Positions 9,074 through 19,189 of a stretch of DNA of 64,000 nucleotides are shown in pieces. A program made the translations under genes and the position numbers. Positions within the stretch are counted from its first letter, which is position 1. Every line of letters begins with the position of its first letter. The notes below the pieces were generated by a model. It had not been told where the DNA came from. It saw only the letters and a program-made list of their open reading frames with translations, and did not search any database. Source of the stretch: Verrucomicrobiota bacterium (GTDB lineage Bacteria > Verrucomicrobiota > Verrucomicrobiia > Limisphaerales > SIBE01); NCBI GenBank assembly GCA_016871515.1, contig VHDE01000007.1, positions 1-64,000 on the forward strand, written 5' to 3'.

Positions 9074-9091
9074 CCGCTTCAGACATCGATT

Positions 9092-9538
9092 TCATTCTGT
9101 CGAAACGGGTTCCGTTTCGCCTTCGATCGCCGCGACGACGGCGTGCCACGGCAAGATCGCGCATTTGACGCGTGCGGGAAATTTATGGACGCCGGCGAAC
9201 ACGGCGAGTTTTCCGATGTCGTCACCGTTGACTTTTCCCGTGGTCACCATGTTGTGCACATCGTCGAAGAGCCGTTTCACTTGTTCCTTGTCCTTGCCTT
9301 TCAAACTGTCCGTGAGCAAAGACGCGGACGCTTTTGAAATGGCACAGCCCGAGCCTTGAAAACTGATGTCTTTGATCACATCGCCATCCATCAAGAGGTA
9401 CATCACGACTTGATCGCCGCAAAGCGGGTTTTTGCCGTGCGCGACACGATTGGCGTTGCGCATTTTCAGAAAGTTCCGCGGGCTTTTACTGTGATCGAGA
9501 ATCACTTGTTGATAAAGGTCGCCGAGATCGTCGAACAT
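9092..9538 (-). CDS. sufU: SUF system scaffold SufU
   Basis: LYQQVILDHSKSPRNFLKM, NPLCGDQVVMYL, ISFQGSGCAISKASASLLTDSLKGK, RVKCAILPWHAV; start at MFDDLGDLYQ. Confidence 0.92.
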   Translation of the reverse strand: MFDDLGDLYQQVILDHSKSPRNFLKMRNANRVAHGKNPLCGDQVVMYLLMDGDVIKDISFQGSGCAISKASASLLTDSLKGKDKEQVKRLFDDVHNMVTTGKVNGDDIGKLAVFAGVHKFPARVKCAILPWHAVVAAIEGETEPVSTE

Positions 9539-9552
9539 AAAGCAGAGCCTTT

Positions 9553-10932
9553 CTAGTGTTTCTCCGCGATCTGCGGATTTTGTTCGAGGCGTTGCCAGAT
9601 CAATTGATCGAGTTCTTCCCTGGCCGCGCGGCATTTGACGCGGTCGATGATTTCGCCAGCGAACGCGTGAATCAACATTCGGCGCGCTGTATCGAGGCCG
9701 ATACCGCGAGCTCGAAGATAAAAGATCGACTCTTCATTCAGTTGTCCGATCGTGGCGCCGTGAGTGCACTTGACGTCGTCGGCGTAAATCTCCAATTGCG
9801 GTTTCGTATCGATCGTGGCGCTGTCTGACAGCAAGAGGTTCTTATTCGTTTGTTTGGCGTCCGTTTTCTGCGCTTCCGGTTGGACCAAGATTCGCCCGTG
9901 AAAAACGCCTCGCGAGCGGCCATCGAGAATGCCGTTGAAGTACTCGTGGCTGTTACAGTGCGGCTTCGCATGTTCCACAATCATGTGGTGATCGGCTAAT
10001 TGGTCCCCTTTGGTGAGATAAAGTCCGTTGAGCACGCAGTCGATCCCTTCACCAGCGAGAGAAGTCCGGATGTTATCTCGCGCCAGGCGCGCGCCAGTCA
10101 CAATGGAGTGCGAAGTGAAATTAGCGTTCCGGCCAATTTGGGCATGGATCGTGGCAATATGAAAGGCTTGGGAACTTTCGTCTTGAAATTTGCAATGCTC
10201 GATCACTGCTCCTTCTCCAACAACCAACTCAGTGACCGCATTGGTCACGTAAGAATTCTCGACGGTGCTAACGTGGGTTTCGAGGACCGTCATGCTGCTC
10301 CCCTTTTCGGCGATGAACAGGTTGCGGGGATGTGAGGCCGCGCCGGGCTCGCTCGCGGTGGAAATGAAGAGCAAGTGAACAGGATCTTCCAATACGGTAT
10401 TGGCGGGAAGAAAAAGAAAAGCGCCATCGAGGAAGAACGCCGTGTTCAACGCAGCGAAGGCATTGTCTTCACCGGAGGCATAGTTGGCGAGGTGCTTCTC
10501 GATCCGCGCGGAATCGCTGTTCAGTGCCCGAGCGAGGCTGGTTATTTTCGCGCCGTTGCTGATCGGCAAAATTGCCGAAAGCTCCTCAGAAAAATGGCCG
10601 TTGATGAATACCAAACGATGGGCCTTTAATCCAGCAAACGTGAATTGCTGGACGCCTTGGGCCGTGATTCCGTCGCGCGAGTATTCCGAGACCGGCTTGA
10701 AGGGCAGCTTGACGATCGGGGCGACATTGGTGAACCGCCAATCTTCATCGTGCGGGGTTGGAAAGCCAAGTTCGGCAAAGCGAGCCATGCCCGCCTTGCG
10801 AATTGGGAAAACCCACGCCGGCGCCGCCAGCCGGTTTTGCTCGAACCGTTCGAAGCTGGCCAAGTACGGATTTGCTGCCGGCGTCTCACGGGTTTGTGGG
10901 GCTTGAATCATGATGTCGAGGTTCGAATCCAT
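9553..10932 (-). CDS. sufD: Fe-S cluster assembly protein SufD
   Basis: C-terminal KTDAKQTNKNLLLSDSATIDTKPQLEIYADDVKCTHGATIGQLNEESIFYLRARGI. Confidence 0.95.
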   Translation of the reverse strand: MDSNLDIMIQAPQTRETPAANPYLASFERFEQNRLAAPAWVFPIRKAGMARFAELGFPTPHDEDWRFTNVAPIVKLPFKPVSEYSRDGITAQGVQQFTFAGLKAHRLVFINGHFSEELSAILPISNGAKITSLARALNSDSARIEKHLANYASGEDNAFAALNTAFFLDGAFLFLPANTVLEDPVHLLFISTASEPGAASHPRNLFIAEKGSSMTVLETHVSTVENSYVTNAVTELVVGEGAVIEHCKFQDESSQAFHIATIHAQIGRNANFTSHSIVTGARLARDNIRTSLAGEGIDCVLNGLYLTKGDQLADHHMIVEHAKPHCNSHEYFNGILDGRSRGVFHGRILVQPEAQKTDAKQTNKNLLLSDSATIDTKPQLEIYADDVKCTHGATIGQLNEESIFYLRARGIGLDTARRMLIHAFAGEIIDRVKCRAAREELDQLIWQRLEQNPQIAEKH

Positions 10933-10941
10933 CTGTGGTTT

Positions 10942-11691
10942 TCAGGCTGCTTCTTTGATCAGCCAATCGTAACCTTTCTCTTCCAGTTCGAGCGCAAGCT
11001 CCCGGCTGCCTGATCGCACAATCCTTCCGTCATACAAAACATGGACGTAATCCGGCACAATGTAATTGAGCAGACGTTGATAGTGGGTGATTAAAAGTTG
11101 CGCGTTGTCGGGCCGCTTCAATTTGTTCACGCCTCCCGACACGATCCTTAAGGCGTCGATGTCGAGCCCGGAATCGGTTTCATCCAGAATGGCCAGCTTC
11201 GGTTCGAGAACGGCCATTTGAAAAATTTCGTTGCGCTTTTTCTCGCCGCCGGAAAAGCCTTCGTTCACCGGACGTTTCAGCAGGTCTTCGCTAAGGTCGA
11301 GCAACTTCATCTTCTCTTTGACGAGCGTTAGAAATTCGATGGCATCGAGTTCCGGCAAACCCTTCGATTTGCGAATTTCATTCAAGGCTGCTTTTAAGAA
11401 GTAGGTGCTGTTAACGCCAGGTATCTCGACCGGATATTGGAAGGCCAAAAAGACGCCCTCGCGCGCGCGTTCTTCGGGATCCATTTCGAGCAGGTCTTTT
11501 CCATCATAGAGCACTTCGCCTGTCGAGATGCTGTAGCCATCGCGGCCAGCCAGGACTTGCGCGAGCGTGCTCTTGCCGCTGCCGTTTGGTCCCATCACGG
11601 CGTGGACCTCTCCGGCTTGAATTACAAGATTGATGCCCTTGAGAATCTGTTTGCCGTCCACTCCGGCGTGTAAATTTTTGATTTCTAACAT
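10942..11691 (-). CDS. sufC: Fe-S cluster assembly ATPase SufC
   Basis: MGPNGSGKSTLAQVLAGR Walker A, FSGGEKKRNEIFQMAVLEPKLAILDETDSGLDIDAL; start at MLEIKNLHAG. Confidence 0.96.
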   Translation of the reverse strand: MLEIKNLHAGVDGKQILKGINLVIQAGEVHAVMGPNGSGKSTLAQVLAGRDGYSISTGEVLYDGKDLLEMDPEERAREGVFLAFQYPVEIPGVNSTYFLKAALNEIRKSKGLPELDAIEFLTLVKEKMKLLDLSEDLLKRPVNEGFSGGEKKRNEIFQMAVLEPKLAILDETDSGLDIDALRIVSGGVNKLKRPDNAQLLITHYQRLLNYIVPDYVHVLYDGRIVRSGSRELALELEEKGYDWLIKEAA

Positions 11692-11779
11692 AAATAAGAA
11701 TAACAACTCTCCGTAATCTCTGCGGTGGTGAATCAATGTTAGTGCGAATGCTCAATGTTCGAGCTCGCGCGCGGTGGCG

Positions 11780-13228
11780 TCAACCGACACTGCCCTCCAG
11801 GCTAACCCCAAGTAATTTCTGGGCTTCGACCGCAAATTCCATAGGCAGTTGCTTGAAGACCTCTTTGCAATAGCCGTTGACAATCATGTTGACGGCGTCC
11901 TGGGTCGAAAGACCGCGCTGGTTGCAATAAAAGATTTGGTCCTCGCCAATCTTCGAGGTAGTAGCTTCGTGTTCGACCTGAGCCGATGTGTTCTTAACCT
12001 CGATGTAAGGGAAGGTATGCGCGCCGCATTTGTTCCCCAAAAGCAATGAATCGCATTGCGAAAAATTCCGGGCGTTGGTTGCGCCCTTCAATATTTTCAC
12101 CAAACCGCGATAGCTGTTTTGCCCGCGTCCAGCAGAGATTCCCTTCGAAACGATTGTGCTGCGCGTGTTCTTCCCTACGTGGACCATTTTGGTTCCCGTA
12201 TCAGCTTGTTGATAATTGTTGGTCAGCGCCACGGAATAGAATTCGCCGATCGAATTGTCCCCTTGAAGGATGACGCTCGGATATTTCCACGTAATGGCGG
12301 AGCCAGTTTCGACCTGAGTCCATGATATTTTTGAATTAACTCCTTTGGCCAGTCCCCTTTTGGTGACGAAATTGTAAATGCCTCCTTTACCGTGTTCGTC
12401 ACCAGGATACCAATTCTGCACCGTCGAGTATTTAATCTCGGCGCGATCATTTGTAAATAGCTCAACCACAGCAGCATGCAGCTGATTCTCGTCTCGCATC
12501 GGCGCCGTGCAGCCTTCCAGATAACTGACATAACTGGCTTCTTCAGCGACGATTAAAGTGCGCTCGAACTGCCCTGTATTGGCAGCGTTAATACGAAAGT
12601 ACGTCGACAGTTCCATCGGACACCGGACGCCCTTTGGAATGAAACAAAATGAGCCGTCGCTGAAGACGGCTGAATTCAATGCGGCGTAAAAATTGTCGGT
12701 GTACGGCACGACTGAACCCAGATATTTTTTGATGAGATCTGGATGTTCCTGAACCGCTTCGCTAAACGAGCAGAAGATAACTCCCTTTTCCGCGAGCTTT
12801 TCCTTGAAGGTGGTTCCAACCGAAACACTATCGAATACGGCGTCCACAGCCACGCCCGCCAATCGCTCACGCTCTCGCAATGGAATGCCCAGTTTTTCGT
12901 ACGTTTCCAAAAGTTTCGGATCTACTTCATCCAAGCTCTTCGGGCCATCGCCGCGCTTTTTCGGCGCCGAGTAATAGATGATTTTCTGAAAATCTATCGG
13001 CGGATATTTAACCTGCGGCCATGTGGGTGGCGTCATGGTGAGCCAATGACGAAACGCCTTTAGGCGCCACTCGAGGAGGAATTCAGGCTCGTTCTTTTTC
13101 TTCGAAATCAGCCGAATGATATCTTCGTTCAAGCCCGGCGGAGCGGACTCGGTTTCAACGTCGGTGACAAAACCGTATTTGTATTCCTTCGAAACGAATC
13201 CCTCAATTGTCTCCGTTGCTGTGCTCAT
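11780..13228 (-). CDS. sufB: Fe-S cluster assembly protein SufB
   Basis: [86 protein letters not shown]. Confidence 0.97.
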   Translation of the reverse strand: MSTATETIEGFVSKEYKYGFVTDVETESAPPGLNEDIIRLISKKKNEPEFLLEWRLKAFRHWLTMTPPTWPQVKYPPIDFQKIIYYSAPKKRGDGPKSLDEVDPKLLETYEKLGIPLRERERLAGVAVDAVFDSVSVGTTFKEKLAEKGVIFCSFSEAVQEHPDLIKKYLGSVVPYTDNFYAALNSAVFSDGSFCFIPKGVRCPMELSTYFRINAANTGQFERTLIVAEEASYVSYLEGCTAPMRDENQLHAAVVELFTNDRAEIKYSTVQNWYPGDEHGKGGIYNFVTKRGLAKGVNSKISWTQVETGSAITWKYPSVILQGDNSIGEFYSVALTNNYQQADTGTKMVHVGKNTRSTIVSKGISAGRGQNSYRGLVKILKGATNARNFSQCDSLLLGNKCGAHTFPYIEVKNTSAQVEHEATTSKIGEDQIFYCNQRGLSTQDAVNMIVNGYCKEVFKQLPMEFAVEAQKLLGVSLEGSVG

Positions 13229-13240
13229 TTCTCAAAGTGT

Positions 13241-13687
13241 TTATTGTTTCTTGCCCGCAGCGCAGCGATTGCACACTCCGCGAACCGAGACCTCGAAATG
13301 CTCGACGGTGAATCCTTCGGGAAGCTGCACTGGGGGAGCTTCGAGGTTGCCGGCGAGGCCAATGTCATAAACTCCGCCGCAATCGCTACAATAAAAATGG
13401 CAATGTTCTTTCATGTTTGGACAAAACCGCGTGGCGCCGCGGTCCACGTTGACTTGTCGAACGAGTCCACACTTTACCAGAGCGTCGAGGCAATTATAGA
13501 CCGTTGCGATGGAGATATCAGGCATCTGCGGCTTCGCACGCAAGAAAACTTCCTCAGCGGTTGGATGATCTCGTTTTGCCAGCAACACGCCGTAAACATG
13601 TTCGCGCTGAGCTGTGGACCGGAACCCGCTCGTGGCGAGCCGCTCATTTAATTCTTTGGCAATTCTAGATTCTCCGGCGAAATCCAT
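13241..13687 (-). CDS. Fur-family transcriptional regulator (Fur/PerR-like)
   Basis: ISIATVYNCLDALVKCGLVRQV helix-turn-helix; HCHFYCSDCGGVYDI and VCNRCAAGK zinc CxxC pairs. Confidence 0.9.
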   Translation of the reverse strand: MDFAGESRIAKELNERLATSGFRSTAQREHVYGVLLAKRDHPTAEEVFLRAKPQMPDISIATVYNCLDALVKCGLVRQVNVDRGATRFCPNMKEHCHFYCSDCGGVYDIGLAGNLEAPPVQLPEGFTVEHFEVSVRGVCNRCAAGKKQ

Positions 13688-13849
13688 GGCAAAAACCTAG
13701 TAACCTTTCCGCCCACTGTCAATACTTGGAATAATTCTAAATCTCATAAAGGGGTTTAGGAGCCTTGTTGCTCTGTTGCTCTTCCACTGCCGAGGTCGCC
13801 GGAGGCCCATGATGTTCTGTTCCACGTGGAACTCCATAGCGATAGCACG

Positions 13850-15772
13850 TTAAGATCTCTCGCTTGCTTTAGCGGGTTCCGTATTCGCTCGAGGAGCGCG
13901 CTTCATCCAAACCATTACAAGCGCAATGTCCGCCGGGGACACACCCGAGATTCGAGAAGCTTGGCCTATGGTCGTAGGACGAACATTTTCCAGCTTTTGG
14001 CGCGCTTCAACGCGCAAGCTTGGAATCTCGGCGTAGTTCAACCAGACTGGTATCCTCTTCTCTTCCATTTTCTTAAACTTTGCCACATCCATGTCCTGTC
14101 GAGCAATATAGCCTTCATATTTCACTGCGATCTCGACCTGCTGGATCTCTTCGGCAGTTAGTGAGGCATTTGGGTCCGGAAGATCGCTGTAGCTGATCTC
14201 AGGTCGCCGCAGCATCTGTAGCAGACTGACGCCAGCAGACCGTTTCTGTTGAAGTTGTCCAATCTCATGCTCAATCGCAGCCCGCTTCGCGACGAGCTTC
14301 TCAAAGTTCCGCGAAGGTAAAAGGCCGATTTCATACCCGAGCGGGGAGAGACGCAGGTCTGCATTATCTTGTCGCAGCAAGAGGCGATACTCCGCGCGCG
14401 AAGTAAACATTCGGTAGGGTTCGACGGTACCCTTTGTGATCAAATCATCGATTAGCACTCCGATGTAAGCTTGATCGCGGCGCAAGACGATTGGGTCCTG
14501 GCCTTGCGAACGCCTTGCCGCATTGATCCCGGCGATCAATCCCTGCGCACCAGCTTCTTCGTATCCCGATGTCCCATTGATTTGGCCCGCCAGGAAAAGG
14601 TTTCGGCAAACTTTTGTTTCCAGCGAGGAACAGAGCTGGGTCGGGAAGGCGAAATCATACTCGACGGCATAGGCCGGTCGCATGATTTCCGCGTTCTCGC
14701 AACCGACGATCGTCTTGATCAAATCGACCTGCACTTCGAAAGGCAAACAGGTCGAAAACCCGTTGACATAAATCTCGTCTGTGGCGATGCCCTCGGGTTC
14801 GAGAAATATCTGATGCCGCTCCTTGTCTGGGAATTTGACGATCTTATCCTCAATGGACGGACAGTACCGCGGTCCGACGCCTTCGATTACGCCGGAATAC
14901 ATCGGCGACTTGTGAAGATTCTGTCGAATCAGTGTCGCAGTCGATTCGGTCGTGAAAGTGATATAGCAGGGGAGCTGGCCGTTAATTTGATCCAGAATAG
15001 AACCGGGCGGGTAATGGCTGCTCGGTTGCGAATGGGTGTGCGTACCCGGCCGTTGTTCCACGTGGAACAAATCGTCCTTCCAAAAACTAAAAAACGGAAC
15101 CGGCTCATCTCCCGGCTGAATCTCAGTTTTCGAGAAGTCTATCGAACGGCGGAGCAGGCGAGGCGGAGTTCCCGTCTTTAGGCGGCCTAGTTGAAGTCCG
15201 ACCTCCTGTAGCGACCCTGACAATCCCATGGCGGCGGACTCGCCTGCTCTGCCGCCGGACTGCTGGGCTGCTCCGATATGCATCAGGCCACGCAAAAACG
15301 TCCCCGTCGTGACGACCACGGTTGTGCCATGATAGCGAACTCCCAAGGTCGTTTCGACGCCAGACACTTGCCCACCGTCATGGACCAACTTCGCGGCTTG
15401 GCCCTGCTTTAAATCGAGGTTTGGCTCACGTTCGCAAATCCACTTTAAACGAAACTGATACGCCTTTTTATCACACTGCGCGCGCGGCGCCCAAACTGAC
15501 GGTCCTTTCTTAGTGTTGAGCATCCGGAACTGAAGCCCCGTCATGTCGGTCGCCTTTCCCATCTCCCCTCCGAGCGCATCGATCTCGCGAGTGAGATGGC
15601 CCTTGGCCAATCCGCCTATCGCAGGATTGCACGACATTTGCCCCACGGTGTCGACATTGATCGAAAGAAGCAAAGTTTGGCAACCTATGCGAGCAGCCGC
15701 CAACGCTGCTTCTACGCCCGCATGCCCAGCACCAACGACAATTACGTCGTAACGTTTCGGATAATCAAACAT
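13850..15772 (-). CDS. mnmG: tRNA uridine-5-carboxymethylaminomethyl modification enzyme MnmG (GidA)
   Basis: YDVIVVGAGHAGVEAALAAARIGCQTLLLSINVDTVGQMSCNPAIGGLAKGHLTREIDALGG; start at MFDYPKRY. Confidence 0.96.
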   Translation of the reverse strand: MFDYPKRYDVIVVGAGHAGVEAALAAARIGCQTLLLSINVDTVGQMSCNPAIGGLAKGHLTREIDALGGEMGKATDMTGLQFRMLNTKKGPSVWAPRAQCDKKAYQFRLKWICEREPNLDLKQGQAAKLVHDGGQVSGVETTLGVRYHGTTVVVTTGTFLRGLMHIGAAQQSGGRAGESAAMGLSGSLQEVGLQLGRLKTGTPPRLLRRSIDFSKTEIQPGDEPVPFFSFWKDDLFHVEQRPGTHTHSQPSSHYPPGSILDQINGQLPCYITFTTESTATLIRQNLHKSPMYSGVIEGVGPRYCPSIEDKIVKFPDKERHQIFLEPEGIATDEIYVNGFSTCLPFEVQVDLIKTIVGCENAEIMRPAYAVEYDFAFPTQLCSSLETKVCRNLFLAGQINGTSGYEEAGAQGLIAGINAARRSQGQDPIVLRRDQAYIGVLIDDLITKGTVEPYRMFTSRAEYRLLLRQDNADLRLSPLGYEIGLLPSRNFEKLVAKRAAIEHEIGQLQQKRSAGVSLLQMLRRPEISYSDLPDPNASLTAEEIQQVEIAVKYEGYIARQDMDVAKFKKMEEKRIPVWLNYAEIPSLRVEARQKLENVRPTTIGQASRISGVSPADIALVMVWMKRAPRANTEPAKASERS

Positions 15773-15785
15773 GTCAGCCACGAAA

Positions 15786-17390
15786 CTAAACGCACTCGTA
15801 CGTCGCAGCAAATGGCGTTTGGCCTCGGTGCTTCCGAATACCCCGATCAGCATTGGCGGCGAGATGTTCGCATATCTTAAAAACCGGCTCGAACTCGGCG
15901 TGCGCTCCGATCCCACTGGCAATCTGTGCCGACGTAAGCCGATGTCCCCTTTTCTCCTTGAGATAACTCAGCACCTTGAGCTGCAGCGCAATGACAGCAC
16001 CGGCCGCCTTCTTGCCAGCTTCTACCCCTGGCTGATGATACGCATTAACGTTGATCAACGATGCGTACAATCCGACCGCTCTCTCGTAAAGTGCGATCAG
16101 CACGCCAATCGCAAATGGTGTCACCGACTCGATTGTGATCGTAATTGATTCCCGGTCTTTTTCATAAAGGGCTTGCCGAGTGCCAAACAAAAAACCGCTC
16201 AAATAATCACCCGACGTTACATTCGGCTCAACCAGCAGCGATTCTGTTTCGCGGTCTTTCAGTACCTCAATAAAAGTCACAAAGAAGTTATGTAAACCTT
16301 CTCTAAGTTGTTGTAAATAAGCATGTTGATCGGTTGACCCCTTGTTGCCGTACACCGCGATGCCTTGATTGACAATCTCACGGCTCAAACTTAATTCCTT
16401 TCCAAGTGACTCCATAAGAAGTTGTTGCAAATATTTCGAAAAGAGTTCGAGGCGATCTTTGTAAGGCAAGACGACCATGTCTTTGGCGCCTTTGCCGTTC
16501 CCGACGTAGTACCACATCAAGGCTAACTGGGCGGCCGGATTCGATTCCACAGAAGCTTGCCGCGTGACCTCGTCACAGGCTTTTGCCCCAGCCAACATTC
16601 CTCCTATATCCAATCCCTGCAAAGCGGCTGGCAACAGTCCAACTGCTGAAAGTTCGCTGGTTCGCCCGCCAACCCAATCCCACATAGGAAACTGCTTTAA
16701 CCAGCCGCCGTTTTTGGCGACGTTGTCCAGTTCGCTGCCGCTGCCAGTCACCGCCACAGCATGCGACTCAAACTTCAGCCCGGCCTTCTCGTAGGCAGCC
16801 TTCGCTTCCAACATCCCGTTACGCGTTTCCTTAGTCCCTCCGGATTTTGAGATCACGATGCACAACGTTTGTCCTAGCTTGCTCGAAAGTTTTGCCAGGA
16901 CCTTGTCAATCCCATCCGGATCGGTGTTATCGAAAAAATGGACATCGAGCTTGTCCTTCGCCGGATGCCCCAAAGCATTAGAAACAAATTGCGGCCCCAG
17001 CGCAGAACCGCCAATTCCGATCACAAGCAGGTTTTTGAACGCCCCTTTGGCGCCTTGGACCGTTCCGGAGTGGACTGCAGAAGCGAAAGTCTTGATCGAT
17101 TCAACAGTCTCCTCGATCTCACGCCGAATCGCTGCCGCAGGCGCGAGTGCCGGGTTCCGCAGCCAATAATGCCCCACCATTCTATTCTCGTCAGGATTGG
17201 CGATCGCACCCTTCTCCAGTTCAGCCATGGCCTCGAATGCCTTGCATGTTTTTGATTGCATCGAGGCGAAGTAATCGTCGGCAAAGTTCATTCGGCTGAG
17301 ATCAATCGACAGCCGCAAGGTAGGAAATTCGGCATAGTACTTTTGAAAGCGCGTCCAAAGCTGTTCGTTCGTGAATTTCATAAGAGTCAA
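15786..17390 (-). CDS. pgi: glucose-6-phosphate isomerase
   Basis: [74 protein letters not shown]. Confidence 0.92.
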   Translation of the reverse strand: MTLMKFTNEQLWTRFQKYYAEFPTLRLSIDLSRMNFADDYFASMQSKTCKAFEAMAELEKGAIANPDENRMVGHYWLRNPALAPAAAIRREIEETVESIKTFASAVHSGTVQGAKGAFKNLLVIGIGGSALGPQFVSNALGHPAKDKLDVHFFDNTDPDGIDKVLAKLSSKLGQTLCIVISKSGGTKETRNGMLEAKAAYEKAGLKFESHAVAVTGSGSELDNVAKNGGWLKQFPMWDWVGGRTSELSAVGLLPAALQGLDIGGMLAGAKACDEVTRQASVESNPAAQLALMWYYVGNGKGAKDMVVLPYKDRLELFSKYLQQLLMESLGKELSLSREIVNQGIAVYGNKGSTDQHAYLQQLREGLHNFFVTFIEVLKDRETESLLVEPNVTSGDYLSGFLFGTRQALYEKDRESITITIESVTPFAIGVLIALYERAVGLYASLINVNAYHQPGVEAGKKAAGAVIALQLKVLSYLKEKRGHRLTSAQIASGIGAHAEFEPVFKICEHLAANADRGIRKHRGQTPFAATYECV

Positions 17391-17417
17391 GAAACCGCTG
17401 GATTAAAACACGAAATC

Positions 17418-17788
17418 TTAGAATTTGGAAGGAAAGTAATTGGGGAGCGGCTCGATGATTTTGAGCTTCACCAGCAAGACGATCAGCGGCGTATAACCGA
17501 CTGAGATGGGCAAATCCTTGATAAGATCTTTCGCGAGTACGATGAAGATAGGTTTGTGAGGGCCATCTTCGCTCCCTTCTGCATTAGAACGAGACCGAGA
17601 ACGTTGGTCAGCCAATAACCAATAACAAAGCTGGCCGTGGATGCCGAGGCGCTGAAGAGGCTGACGATCCAGGCGAAAGCGAACGCCAATGGAACATTCA
17701 CAAACAGATCGTTCCACCACGAAAGAGGCGACAGCAGAAAGCCAACTAAAGCCAGCAGGCCACCTTTCACTCTTCGGTTTGCATCCAT
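17418..17788 (-). pseudogene. small membrane protein, frameshifted
   Basis: MDANRRVKGGLLALVGFLLSPLSWWNDLFVNVPLAFAFAWIVSLF...LVLMQKG in one frame and SEDGPHKPIFIVLAKDLIKDLPISVGYTPLIVLLVKLKIIEPLPNYFPSKF in another; switch at the CCC run 17574..17576. Confidence 0.65.
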
Positions 17789-18015
17789 ACAACGCCGCCG
17801 CGGCTTGCTTCGATGGCAGCTCGGATCGGGCGCTGAAGGTAGTCGGGAGGAGATCGGCGCGTCAAGCGCTGTTCAAAACATCAAAACATCGAGTGGTTCG
17901 TCATCCGCCAGAGCTCTCGGTAGGCTCCGTAAATCCGTAAACCGGTGTCATTGACAATCCGTCATACTTTCGGTTAGGTGCTAGGGCATCCGGTGTATTC
18001 AGCAAAGAGAAACCG

Positions 18016-18729
18016 ATGTCTATGACCGCTCAAGAAATCCTCGCTGAAATTAAGCCGCTCGGCAGTGAGAGCTACAAAAGGATGCTCTTCAAGAACTATG
18101 GCGTTAAGGAGCCCTGCTTCGGTGTTAAGATCGGCGCCCTGAAAAAAATCCAGAAACGCATCAAGAAGGATTATCAGCTGGCGCTCGATCTGTATGACAG
18201 GGGCAATTACGACGCGATGGGATTGATCGCCGATGACGCCCGCATGACAAAGAAAGATTTGCGGCGTTGGGCGGGCAAAGCGTACGCCGGCGCCCGGCCC
18301 GGATCGACCGTCGCTTGGGTCGCCGCTGGAAGTCCTCACGGACGCGAGCTGGCACTCGAATGGATCGAATCGCCCAAACCTCTCGTCGCGTGGGCTGGTT
18401 GGGCGACATTGAGCAGTCTCGTGGCGCTAAAGCCAGACGCTGAGCTCGACTTGGCCGAGTTGAGGCGGTGGTTGCAGCGCGCGCAAAAGACGATTCACAA
18501 TCACAAGGCGCCGGACGCCGTGCGATATGGTATGAACTAGTTTATCATCGCCGTAGGAAGCTATGTGCAATCGCTCACTGAATTTGCCATCCACACGGGA
18601 GAAGCCATCGGCTCCGTGACCGCGCACATCGGCAATAACAATTGCGAGGTCTTCTTCGCCCCCGATTACATCGGCAAAGTGCAAAAGAACGGGTCGATTG
18701 GAAAGAAGCGCAAGACGGTGAAGTGTTGA
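18016..18729 (+). pseudogene. DNA alkylation repair (AlkD-like HEAT) protein interrupted by in-frame TAG at 18538
   Basis: AlkD-like ORF 18016..18540; the same frame continues after TAG as FIIAVGSYVQSLTEFAIHTGEAIGSVTAHIGNNNCEVFFAPDYIGKVQKNGSIGKKRKTVKC* to 18729. Confidence 0.8.
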
Positions 18730-19189
18730 CCGAGCCATTTTGACAGACCGGGGCCGCCAGGATTCCAAAAGCAGCAGGTTGCGCCGACGCCCACCGCAAA
18801 TATAGTGCTGTTGCTCAAAGAGAAGGCGGTCGCAGGGAGGTTTGTTTTGGGAACGTTTCAGAAAATTAAGACCGCCTTCCCAACAAACCGCATCAGTTGA
18901 TTCCCAAGCGGATCTTGGCCGGCCAACGGTACACCGCAGTGTGCGAAGCCAAGCCATCGGCGGCAGGGTGCGATTAAAACCTCGGGTCCGGAGCGCTGCG
19001 TTTAGGCGCGTTTACGTTGCAGAAACGCACGCAGAGTTGAAACGTTCCGAAGACTTCCGAGCCGTTGGGCAATTTCACGTTCTGCAGCGTAAACCCGTAA
19101 ACGCTGTGCTCCCGAATCGACAGATTCAATCCCACCCGCAGCAGTATTGCGGTTTTGACAGGCCGATAGCGTGCTGGCATGGTACCGCC

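Noticed and set aside
10918-10930. GAGGTTCGAATCC resembling a tRNA T-arm
   Set aside because: It is the reverse complement of the sufD start (ATGGATTCGAAC). No acceptor stem, anticodon arm or CCA context is present.
18538-18540. TAG in the AlkD-like gene as pyrrolysine codon
   Set aside because: No pyl genes seen, no functional residue expected at this position, and the protein is not a methylamine methyltransferase; nonsense or error is simpler.
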